From Flammulina velutipes (lineage: Eukaryota; Basidiomycota; Agaricomycetes; Agaricales; Physalacriaceae), in assembly GCA_011800155.1 (NCBI GenBank), contig CM022376.1, forward strand, positions 2,294,001-2,358,000: 64,000 nucleotides of DNA, read 5' to 3'. Position 1 is the stretch's first letter. The number at the start of each line of letters is the position of its first letter. Below are positions 10,401 through 18,327 of this stretch, one piece after another. The notes under the pieces were generated by a model that did not search any database, was not told the DNA's origin, and saw only the letters and a list, made by a program, of their open reading frames with translations. Made by a program: the position numbers and the translations under genes.

Positions 10401-11665
10401 ACCGTATTGTCGTTGCGCTGTCGACAGTCCACTACTGTCCTCAGCTTTCCATCCTTCTTTGGAATGCATAGCATCGGCGCTGCCGCCGACGATCTTCTTT
10501 CCGTCCACCAGCCCGCCCTTATATATCTGTCGATTTTTTCGATAAGTTCTGGCTTTAGGGAGTTTGGGCACGACGATCTGTGATATCGATATTGCTTCTG
10601 TTCATCAATCAGATGAATCTCGTGGTTTATTTCCCTCCATGGGGGCATTTCTAGTGGTACGCCCTTCATCATGTGGGCGTATTTCTCTTCCCATGCTTCT
10701 CTGAGCCTAGGGATATCTTCCTCCCTAAGCTTTTCTCGTTCGTGATTCCCTCGCATGGCTTTTATCACTATCTCTGGTTCTCGATTTTCGTGAAGCTGTC
10801 GTCTTATATTGGCCCGGATCGTCCGTGCTATACCCTCCTCTGATGTCGGTCCATATACCGTTGTGCGGTCTTGGGGCATCTCATATGCCCTTTTCGTTTT
10901 CTTTGTCCATGCTATTGGGCCTATCTCTTCCACTGTTTCCCATTCTTTCGTCATGTAGTTATATGACTTTACTGACGCCGTGGAGTCCACTGACTCCGTG
11001 TCGTCACCTCTGCGCTCTGTATTGTATATATTCGGGGGAGTGTTATACTCCCTCATTGCCGCCATTACTTCGTTCCACTCCCGTGGCATTCTGGGATCGT
11101 ACGCCCACTCCAGATGTGGCGGTGGTACTGGTCTATCCCAAAACCTCTGTCTTGCTACTTCTGGTTCTGACGGTACCCCCTGTCGGGTTTTTCCGTTCTG
11201 GTCTTCATCTACTGTATCTTTCAATAGATCCTCCAACGTGGTTTTTGACGATGACGCAAATGAGAAGTCGACTCTATATTTTGAATATGGTCTCGGTAGC
11301 TTCTCTCCTTCTTCAGGCGTTGGCCTTGTGTTCTTATTGGTATATTTCGGGTCTTCCATAAGATCCTTGTATCTCTTCTTGGGCTCCGTCTTTGGCGCCC
11401 TATTTTTCTTTTTCTTCTTTGGTTGCGTCTCCTCCTGTACCCCTTTCATCCATTCTTCGACTTCCTCTTTTGTCATTAATATTCCCGGTGCGTCTACTGG
11501 GATGCTCCTCTCGTGGGCGGATCGTGTCTCCTCCAGCCCTTCGAAGTCTGTCACTTCCTCCACGGTCGTTCTATGTGTACCCTTCTTTCTATCTGGCGGT
11601 TTTCTTGGGGGGCGCATTGCCTCCCGTTTTTCTTTTAAGTCGTCGTCCTCTATACCCGCCATCAC
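7403..11665 (-). CDS. pol: Pol: reverse transcriptase, RNase H, integrase, chromodomain
   Basis: 1420 residues from the first ATG. Domains in order: basic linker (1-380); RT (about 390-560) with IPKKDGKLR, DLSDAYEQ and the catalytic YLDD at 510-513; RNase H (about 655-775) with D660 in the CDAS motif, E702, and D728 in TDHRAL; integrase with an HHCC zinc finger (about 964-1002) and the DD35E triad D1032, D1092, E1128; a GPY/F module (about 1259-1275); and a C-terminal chromodomain (about 1331-1368). Chromodomains tether integration to modified histone tails. The frame is open upstream to the TGA at 11693-11695, in phase with the protease, so the natural product may be a protease-Pol fusion made by readthrough. 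No internal stops. Confidence 0.95.
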   Translation of the reverse strand: MMAGIEDDDLKEKREAMRPPRKPPDRKKGTHRTTVEEVTDFEGLEETRSAHERSIPVDAPGILMTKEEVEEWMKGVQEETQPKKKKKNRAPKTEPKKRYKDLMEDPKYTNKNTRPTPEEGEKLPRPYSKYRVDFSFASSSKTTLEDLLKDTVDEDQNGKTRQGVPSEPEVARQRFWDRPVPPPHLEWAYDPRMPREWNEVMAAMREYNTPPNIYNTERRGDDTESVDSTASVKSYNYMTKEWETVEEIGPIAWTKKTKRAYEMPQDRTTVYGPTSEEGIARTIRANIRRQLHENREPEIVIKAMRGNHEREKLREEDIPRLREAWEEKYAHMMKGVPLEMPPWREINHEIHLIDEQKQYRYHRSSCPNSLKPELIEKIDRYIRAGWWTERRSSAAAPMLCIPKKDGKLRTVVDCRQRNDNTVKDVTPMLDQETIREDVARARYRSKIDLSDAYEQVPVIKEHIDRTAFATPYGAYVSNVMQQGDCNAPATFQRLMTAIFRPYIGKFVHVYLDDIFIFSDTIEEHEKHIGIVLDILEKNKLYLKRSKCELYSQAIDCLGHLIDDMGIHADTDKLAKVREWRTPRNYNDVQKFVGLVQYLANFLPDLTQYTGPLLAITQNGNTFEWRPIHQKCLEMIKHICCKTPILQPVDPRKDEPIWIVCDASQTGIGAMYGQGKTWQNCRPAGFMSKKFTNAQQNYRVYEQETIAILEALHRWEDKLIGYPIRIITDHRALEFLQTQANLTPRQMRWLDYMSKFDSTITYVKGEHNKVADCLSRYYESDTWEDVHPITEYVDIDIRLDRERDDLPKDRKEEILHGDLQMRAMVVEEIRRSKRLQERKELRDIEAEEMAKAREATASQGSSKGTPNRQDEENIDTYIHEALGKGVEETPALRMEEQGFLEALKKAYKDDKLFKLIIKKPNEYPQFKYEDGYIWGRNLADEEVMCVPDGEFGGQTFHGMIIDQGHAILGHYGAQRTAEYIRRMYWWPTIGKDIRIFCKTCQKCQQAKGSNKHPQGKLHTLPVPTKPWDSIGMDFIGPFPETKGFNYLWVVVCRMTSMVHLIPVHTKMKASQLSWIYRREIVRLHGLPSSIVSDRDPKFTSKWWRELHRILGARLLMSTSYHPQTDGLTERMNRSIGQILRTTVRPDQKDWLDKIDMVEFAINASISATTGYAPFELNGGYMPSMLKEFMGIKGAPKAVKEFATSALENLAEAHDNIIQSRVFQTFYANERRREEPLIKKGDLVYLSTKNLNLPKGRTKKLCPKFVGPYKVAECYPDTSNYKLELPSALENRRIHPMFHVSLLRPYHHDKDGMFPNRMTPDPYDFGAPDDAEWFVDEIIGHRRDVDGELEFEVRWSLGDTTWEPLKPYINKLEVLDRYMELHGVKTPGKLPRKPEDMAEMQPGETRPMKKTKKKRRGGKGVH

Positions 11666-11692
11666 TTTCTTCTGTTGAGTTGGACGTTCTAG

Positions 11693-12856
11693 TCATTCCT
11701 TCGGGTTCAGTCTGAACCTTCGCGCCATGTTGTCCTCATCTCTTTTACCAACGACCCCTGGAATTGTTTTTCCATTTATTTGTATGCACCTCTTGCCGAA
11801 ATCAAGAATAGCCTTGTATTTCCGCATGAATGGTGCACCTATGACCATGTCGTAATGGTCGAGGTTTACCACGTCGAAGTATTCTCTGCTGCATCCTGGT
11901 ATATCTATCGTGGCTTTCGCCCCGAAATTTATGTTCGCGCGGCTGCCTACTGTTCCCAGTTGTAATTTAACTGGGTTCTTCAGTCTGAAACATAGCGTGT
12001 TGGATAATGCTGCGAACGACGGCGACATGGCTGTACTTGTACTTCCTGAGTCCCATAGCGCAAATCCCTTCAATCCATGTATTTCCACCCAGGTTGTTAT
12101 TAGCTGGGATGAATCTGCGCATTCCGCGGGGCGCGTGCGCTCCCCCTTTATCGCCATCTTTGGAGGCTCTTTTCTTTCCTCCGGATTCGCTTCCGTTCTT
12201 GTGGCCGCCGATATCGTATTTAATCTGGATATTTCGAACCCGTTGTTGCCTTCAGTGTCGTCTGAATCTATGAATGTGGTCCACTGTCTGTGTTCCCCTT
12301 CGCATTCTGATTCGCTATCCGATTCCGTGGTCACTAATCCGCACTCGTCCACGATTCGCATCATGTTGAGCCGACTCGCTCCCTCGTCCTCTGACGCTGA
12401 CTCCTCATCATCGGCGCTATCGTCTGAGTCCTCACTCTGGCTATCGCCAGAGTCGATCTCCAGTGCAATCAATTCATCTGCTCTGTTTCCCGTGTCTTCC
12501 AGTGCTTCCTCGTAGCGGCTGTCGTTGCTTTCACTGCCGCTATCTTCCTGTTCGGATTCCACATCGTTTCCTCTCATGGACGATGTTTCTTCCACATGCA
12601 TACTATTCATGCGTGCTGTCGATCCCGTATTTTCTTCTGATTCGTCACGAATCGATAACGTCCGCATTACATTCATGCGGAATTGTTTCGCATATGGACA
12701 TTTATCTATCCAGTGTTCTTGGCTCCCGCACCCGAAGCATATTCCTTTGACCTTTGCTTCCTTCTTGTCTATCTCAGGCTTTCCTTTAGCCTGTTTATTC
12801 GTGTTCTTGTCCGCCTTAGCCTTGTCTTGCGGCTGTTCATCATCTTTTTTTCTCCT
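11693..12856 (-). CDS. Zinc knuckle and retropepsin segment of the retrotransposon
   Basis: This frame opens at 12856 and has no early ATG in its first part, so it is probably entered from Gag. It carries a CCHC knuckle (C-x2-C-x4-H-x4-C, in ICFGCGSQEHWIDKC) just upstream of an ATG at 12676. A long acidic Ser/Glu/Asp linker follows, then a retropepsin with the catalytic DSGS (residues 209-212 from that ATG) and the hydrophobic DMVIGAPF turn (about 276-283). It ends at TGA-CTA-G, in phase with pol. Gag is in the neighbouring frame; the two frames overlap only across an A7 run. Confidence 0.85.
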   Translation of the reverse strand, partial: RRKKDDEQPQDKAKADKNTNKQAKGKPEIDKKEAKVKGICFGCGSQEHWIDKCPYAKQFRMNVMRTLSIRDESEENTGSTARMNSMHVEETSSMRGNDVESEQEDSGSESNDSRYEEALEDTGNRADELIALEIDSGDSQSEDSDDSADDEESASEDEGASRLNMMRIVDECGLVTTESDSESECEGEHRQWTTFIDSDDTEGNNGFEISRLNTISAATRTEANPEERKEPPKMAIKGERTRPAECADSSQLITTWVEIHGLKGFALWDSGSTSTAMSPSFAALSNTLCFRLKNPVKLQLGTVGSRANINFGAKATIDIPGCSREYFDVVNLDHYDMVIGAPFMRKYKAILDFGKRCIQINGKTIPGVVGKRDEDNMARRFRLNPKE

Positions 12857-15698
12857 TCATCCAGGGCCCTTTTCGTTCCCTTCTGTCGTTCTGCTTCGCT
12901 ATGCGTGTGTTCAACCCAGTGAATTTACTGGGTTGTTTTGCTTTATCATTGCTGATGAATCTGCCTTTTTCATCCCGCGGTCTTGGCTTCTCATACTCTG
13001 ACGGCGCTTTGTTGCCTTCATCATATGCTTGCATCTGCCGGATTATGATTTCCTGGCTCCTTGCGACTTCAAATATTTCATCAATGTCGTACACTTCGGG
13101 ATTGTATCCCTTCTCTAGGATTTTATCCCTTATGTCTTTCGGGAGTCCTCCCATGAATCTAACACACAAATCGTGGTCCGTTGGTGGGTACGCCAATGCT
13201 CTGGCTCTACTGACGATCTCGTCGTACCAACCTGGTACTCCTGTCTCTTTGCGATATTTCGCTGCCGAGTAATCCTTGGTGTTCTCTTGTAGAGTTGTTT
13301 CATGAACAAATCTGTCGTATAGTCCAACGATAGCCTGCTTGAATGTCCATTCCGTCTGGATGCGATCAGCGCCCACTACATATGTAAAATACCATGCTTT
13401 CGCCTGGTCTTTCACGAATGCGTGTATTCCGTCGACTCTTTCCGCATCTCTCTCTGTGCCACTCATCTTGGCTCTTTTCATGATTAAGCACATCTCTTGG
13501 AGCCACAGTTTGAATGTCTCAAATCGCTTCTCTCCCGAGTATATCGGGAGGTCTTTTGCGTCTACGGTCTTGAGTTTCGACAATGCCGTATTCATGTCTG
13601 GTTCTCTACTCAGGTGCGTATCTATTATCCGCATCAATCGTTGTATCATCAGCATTCGGTATGCCTTCTCTGGGGACTCTTGTTCCCTACTTGACGGCCT
13701 CGATGATGCTCTCTTGTCTGGCCTTTTCCTATGGCCTTTTCCGCCACTATCGCCATTGTCGTCGTCGTCATCGCCGGGGTCATCGTCGCCCCCGTCTGGC
13801 TGTCTCCCATGGCTATTATCCCACGGCAGGCCTGATCCTTGTCCCCAACCAATATCTTCTGGTTTGATGCCTTTGTTTCCTTTTCCACCCCCTCCACTTT
13901 GGTTCCATCCTTTATCACGGGAGTTACCACTCTCCATATCTGGGTTGGACCGTTGGTTCGGTTGTGGACTGGATCCCCAAGGCTTTCTTTCGTTCTTGTT
14001 CGACGCATTTGATGCCATCCTGACTTTATCGGATATCGAGGGGAAGGCATTCCCCAGTTCTCCGAAATCGAATTTACGTTCCATTCCCAACGTAACTGGG
14101 TTTGGTATCATGCTCTTTTCTCGAGCGAATCCATTGTGGTCGAACCATATTCCTTGATCCTTGGCGCTACTATTTTTGTCCGCGTTGTGGTATCTTTGCA
14201 GGATTACTTTGTCCTCCCAGCTCAGTTGGCGCTGTTGTGTTGTTGACGTTTTCGCAGGCATAACCACCGTTTCGTTTGTGTATTCGGGTGGTGATCTCAC
14301 CACCTCTGAGCCATCGGTCTTGTTGGGCGGTTCTACCGCCCGATCGTCTTCTCGATTTTTCGCGGCTTCATCCATCTTTGTCTTCTCTGTTGGTGGCATA
14401 ACTACTCTGGGGATTGGGGTCCCCACTTCTCCTGGCGATTCGAGTGACGTCAATCTCCCGTCCTTGTCTGTCATCCATGTCTCCATTTCCGTCTGTATCG
14501 TCGCCGTTGTTTTCGGCGTCGACTCCGCCGCTTGTGTCTTTACTCCTTCAGGGGTTGGCAATACCTCCTTCATTGGCGTTTTTACTTCTGGCGACGCCGG
14601 TAGTGCCTTCGATGCTGGTGATACTGGCTCCTCGTGTGTTTGGACTTCTATCCTCGACACTTCGTCTATTTCCTCCGCCAGTGATTTCCTGCTTGCATGT
14701 ACCAGCGGTCGTTGTATACCGATTTCATGGGCCATAGACATGGCTGATGATGGTCTCGATATCATCATCGACAATCTCGAGTTCGATCTCGAGTTCTGGG
14801 CTGAAATTGTGGCGTACATTTTTTCCGCACGCGCCATTTTCGCCCTCTTCATCTGCTCCGCTATTGATAAGCTGGAGTTCTTCCGTGACATCAATGCACT
14901 GGATTCGCTTTCCATGCGTTTCCGTTCGGCTATTCTTCCTAACGTCACTCCAGCCAGCGAAGCGTATCTCAGGCAGTGATATACTGTCTTCCATTCTTCG
15001 GTCTGTTTCAACACAGGCATTTCGAAAAATGCCATGATATCACTAGCTAAGTCGGCTGCCAATGACTTCAGACCTCTCCGCTCGACTTCCGAGACGCTGT
15101 CCAAGTCTCGATCCAGTTTATCATTGACTTCGTTTAACTCCGGGATGTCGATCGACAGCCCTTCGTCTTGTTCCTGCTCAAAGTATTCGTCTTCCGTATG
15201 AATATTGTTGTTTTCTTCGTCGGCGCGGTATGCCGACTCCAGTTCCGTTTCTCCTAGCATCGCTATCCCTTCCTCCTGTTCCGGAGGGTTCTCCGTTTGC
15301 TGATCGTTTTCGATTCTGTTCCTCGCTCTTTCGTTTGCCACGCGTTCTAATTCATCCATGGCCTGACGATCTCTTGCCATGTGGATTGATTCGAACGGAC
15401 TGGGATTCGCTGTTGATTCCCGGTCTCCTCGATTCCTCCAGTTCCCTTCTGATATCGACCGAGCCTTTCCTACGGGAATGAATCCCTGTATCTGTCCAAC
15501 TGCATCCATAACTCGTCCGGGTTCCTCCTCCATTAGGGCATTCAGATCAGATTCTGTTCCGTCGCGATGGGAATCTTCCCTAACCGCCTCTGTTGTTGCC
15601 TTTCGGCCCCTTGTTGGTTCCTTCCATTCTATAGGCCGCCCGTCGCTGCCCAATGGTACTGGTCCTACGGACCGTGTATGGTGTCCTTCGGGGAACAT
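12840..15698 (-). CDS. gag: Gag polyprotein of the retrotransposon
   Basis: 952 residues. The N-terminal 600 or so are charged and low-complexity. The helical capsid-like retrotransposon Gag domain spans about 700-885, with the typical FKLWLQEM, AKAWYFTY and RFMGGLP segments. The protein ends in a basic tail, and the zinc knuckle normally found there lies in the next frame. The first ATG is 104 nt from the 5' LTR; the same frame is open almost back into the LTR. It forms the virus-like particle in the cytoplasm by family knowledge. The stop TGA (12840-12842) comes directly after an A7 tract where a one-base slip would join it to the protease frame. Confidence 0.9.
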   Translation of the reverse strand: MFPEGHHTRSVGPVPLGSDGRPIEWKEPTRGRKATTEAVREDSHRDGTESDLNALMEEEPGRVMDAVGQIQGFIPVGKARSISEGNWRNRGDRESTANPSPFESIHMARDRQAMDELERVANERARNRIENDQQTENPPEQEEGIAMLGETELESAYRADEENNNIHTEDEYFEQEQDEGLSIDIPELNEVNDKLDRDLDSVSEVERRGLKSLAADLASDIMAFFEMPVLKQTEEWKTVYHCLRYASLAGVTLGRIAERKRMESESSALMSRKNSSLSIAEQMKRAKMARAEKMYATISAQNSRSNSRLSMMISRPSSAMSMAHEIGIQRPLVHASRKSLAEEIDEVSRIEVQTHEEPVSPASKALPASPEVKTPMKEVLPTPEGVKTQAAESTPKTTATIQTEMETWMTDKDGRLTSLESPGEVGTPIPRVVMPPTEKTKMDEAAKNREDDRAVEPPNKTDGSEVVRSPPEYTNETVVMPAKTSTTQQRQLSWEDKVILQRYHNADKNSSAKDQGIWFDHNGFAREKSMIPNPVTLGMERKFDFGELGNAFPSISDKVRMASNASNKNERKPWGSSPQPNQRSNPDMESGNSRDKGWNQSGGGGKGNKGIKPEDIGWGQGSGLPWDNSHGRQPDGGDDDPGDDDDDNGDSGGKGHRKRPDKRASSRPSSREQESPEKAYRMLMIQRLMRIIDTHLSREPDMNTALSKLKTVDAKDLPIYSGEKRFETFKLWLQEMCLIMKRAKMSGTERDAERVDGIHAFVKDQAKAWYFTYVVGADRIQTEWTFKQAIVGLYDRFVHETTLQENTKDYSAAKYRKETGVPGWYDEIVSRARALAYPPTDHDLCVRFMGGLPKDIRDKILEKGYNPEVYDIDEIFEVARSQEIIIRQMQAYDEGNKAPSEYEKPRPRDEKGRFISNDKAKQPSKFTGLNTRIAKQNDRRERKGPWMKEKKR

Positions 15699-15802
15699 CG
15701 TGTTCCGAAATTCACCGAGTTTAAAACTCGGAGTTTGGTAGTCTTGTTGAGAAAGCGATGCAACTTTGCGTAGTTGCGGTATAGCTGAGAAAGCTAAAAA
15801 AG

Positions 15803-15960
15803 TGTAATAGACTTAGACTCGCACGAGTAGCTAGACGCAGTGTATACTGGTAGCTACGCAAATACAAGAATGTCTGCCTGTCTTGTGACAGGCGTGACGA
15901 TATATACGTGTGAGTGATGCCAAATAGTACTATACAAATAGGACGCGTCGCGTCCTTACA
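15803..15960 (-). repeat. 5' LTR (right copy)
   Basis: 158 bp identical to 3870-4027 with TG...CA ends, followed on the plus side by target duplication CTGCT (15961-15965). Downstream of it on the element's strand there is no TGG-type tRNA primer-binding site; the sequence begins CTTTTTTAGCTTTCTC. Confidence 0.97.
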
Positions 15961-16106
15961 CTGCTCTTCCCAGTCTTCGCAATGGCAAACATGACAACGA
16001 TAGACATAGAAAAAAACAGAATAAATGTAGGTAGATGCTAAGGGTATGTATATATAAAAAGTGAGGACCTGTGTCAGTCATCAAGAAAACCATCCATCCA
16101 CCCACC

Positions 16107-18327
16107 CTACCTCGCCGCCTTCTCCTTATCAAAAAACGCAACCAACTGCCCAATCGGAACCTTCCCCAACGGCTTCGAATTAGCAACCTTTGTCGCATTC
16201 ATCGTCTCCTGCCGGACCTTATACGGGTCCACAAACCCTCCCACACCATTCGCACTGGCATTACTCGCGAAGCCCCGATCCGTCGACCTGCTCCTAATCT
16301 TCGGCGCGAGTGGCTTAGTAGGCGTCTGCAGCGACGCGAACCCATACGCCGACTGCGCCCTCATCCTTCTCGGCGATATCTCCTGGTTCAGAAGCAAAAC
16401 CCGCGCACTAGCCTTCTTCCCAATCGTCTCCTCCATATCACCGTCCTCCTCTTCATCCCCTTCCTCCTCGTCCCCACTACTATCCCCCCGCTCCCGGTTG
16501 AGATCGGTATCACTGATCCCACTAGGCGACGACGAAAAGTACGCGCGTTCTAGAGTTTGTCGCTTCTCCGGGTCGGCGGGAGGGACGATGGGCCCTCCGA
16601 GCGGGACAGTGTAGCGCTTACGGGGGGTGGGCGTCGGGCTGATGCTCGCTCCCCGAGACGAAGGGATAGATGGTGCGGGGAGGCCACTGGGGGAAGGCGT
16701 AATGGGTGTATTCACAGAAGAATTAGAGCTAATCGATGTGGAAGCAGGTGGTGGAAGACCTGCGATGGATACACCCCTGGAATGAGGAGGCGAGACGGGC
16801 GGGGAGAATGAGGCGGGAGGGAGGCTGGCGACGTTGCCCGGAGGAGAGGCATAGTCCCCAGTGGGATACGGTAATCGACTACTCGAGGTCTTTGAAGAAC
16901 CTAGAGGTGGACTGATAGTCGCTTGCTGCGACTGGTAGCGGTTGTGCAGAGGCGTCGCAATCGACGACGAAGTCGTTTGTGGGGCGATGACAATCTCTGC
17001 AGATTGCCTGGTGGGACCAGAAGACAGGTTAGCAGGCGCTGTAGCAATCTTCGCCATCTCCCGTCCGAGCTCGCCAACGCGACTTTGCATCTCAGAAAGC
17101 TCGTCCCGCAGCTCAGATACTTCCTTGCTGGGTTCCCGTGCGGGATGACTGTGAGAAGACACGGCGTCGTCGTCCTTTTCTTTCTCTTTATCAACGAGCC
17201 AACGTTCCACATCGCTCATGCGCTCTTCTAGAGCTCGAACATGCCCCACTGTCCACTTTTCGAGTTTTTCGAACCGTTTGGCAATGGTAAGGAGGGTGCC
17301 GTGAACGTCGAGGGTACCTTGAGCGTCGAATTGGGCGTAAACTGGAGGAGTATCTCGTGAAGGGGACGACGAGTACGATTCGCCTGAACGCAAGGGTGTT
17401 GGCGACAGATTGGGTGGCGGAATGGTGGGACTCGGACGAGAAGGAGTAGGCGATACATTGGGAGAAGACATTGGCCGTCGAGGAGGCGTCGTTGGTGCTG
17501 AATTAAGATTCAAAAACGCAGGATCGTGAAATTTGTTCGTCGACGTCGAGGGCCACGATTTGTCTTTTTCTTTCTTTCCAGTTTTCTTGTCCTTCAGTTT
17601 TGCGTCCTGGATGACCTGTTGGGCGGGGGTGAGCTCTTTGGTAGGCGTCAGTTTGTTCTTGACGGCGCTCCAGATACCTGTGCCCTCCTTCTGGGAAGAA
17701 GACGACGGCGACGGTGGGTTGGGCATCGTCTGCGAGCGCGTCGGTGGCGGTGGCAGGGAGCGCGTCGTCTCGAGCATTGCGAGCACTCTGTCCTCGACGA
17801 GCCTCCTCCCAACCGCCTCTTCGGTGAGAATGCGCTCTGCCTCGCGCCGACTGCGCTCCCGCTCCCGCTCCGCGTCGGCCTCGAGTTCCGCGTCCGTGGG
17901 AAGCCCGTTCGACGTCTTTGACGGCGACATCCAAGTGCCCATCCGCTGCGCAAACGTCGCCGCAATCTGCGACATGGATGAAGACGGCGACGGCGACCGC
18001 ATCCATCTGTTATCGTCGTCCTCGTCGTCCTCGTCGCCGTCCTCGGATTCGCCCCCATCGGTGTCGATCCCCGTGAATGTATTTGGGATGAATTCGTTCC
18101 GTAGTGGGGAGGGTGGCCGCCCAGAAGGTGAGGTTTTCTCTGGCTGGGAGATCGTTAGCATCGGTTAGGTCCATCGCTGCGTGTGGTAGGCTCACCAATG
18201 TCAAAGATGTTGCAGACGGGCTCGTCATCCGTCGTTGCTGGCGCTGCAAGTCTGCGCTGGGAGTACTTGGCAGCTGCAGGTTCGTCGAGCTCATCGAGCG
18301 CGACGAATGGTGAGATGGGCTGCTCAT
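16107..18327 (-). CDS. Conserved-looking hypothetical protein, Ser/Pro-rich with coiled coil
   Basis: Two exons (18196-18327 and 16107-18143; 52-bp intron) encode 722 residues. I chose the ATG at 18327 because the first exon stays in phase across a good GTGAG...CCCAG intron. The sequence is mostly low-complexity Ser/Pro/Thr. It has an acidic run near residues 80-95, a charged helix near 135-165, and one probable coiled coil (about 320-380) around RFEKLEKWTVGHVRALEERM. The last 50 residues (VDPYKVRQ ... GQLVAFFDKEK) look globular and are probably the conserved tail. No enzyme motif. I do not recognise the family. The retrotransposon sits only 142 bp beyond its stop, so its 3' UTR or terminator may have been displaced. 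Confidence 0.8.

Larger units (their letters stand above)
3870..15960 (-). mobile_element. Full-length chromodomain Ty3/Gypsy LTR retrotransposon
   Basis: A 12,091-bp element in minus orientation. It has identical 158-bp LTRs (TG...CA ends) at both sides, a 5-bp target duplication CTGCT (3865-3869 and 15961-15965), and a polypurine tract touching the 3' LTR. In transcription order it encodes Gag (12840-15698), zinc knuckle plus aspartic protease (11693-12856), RT-RNase H-integrase-chromodomain (7403-11665) and a long extra 3' frame (4067-7372). RT-RH-IN order and the chromodomain place it among the Ty3/Gypsy chromoviruses. Identical LTRs and intact RT, RH and IN motifs suggest recent insertion. 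The internal stops are discussed under the separate frames. It inserted between a tRNA-Gly gene and the 3' end of the gene at 16107-18327. Confidence 0.95.

Noticed and set aside
10980..11678. Open frame of over 200 codons on the plus strand
   Set aside because: It is antisense to the pol frame and has the composition expected from reading Glu/Lys-rich codons backwards; no motif.
11693..11695. UGA as selenocysteine codon
   Set aside because: Not expected in this kind of retroelement protein and no SECIS-like element searched or seen; leaky-stop context is the simpler reading.
13339..14979. Two plus-strand open frames of 272 codons
   Set aside because: Antisense shadows of Gag; Ser/Val-rich composition mirrors the Gag codons on the other strand.
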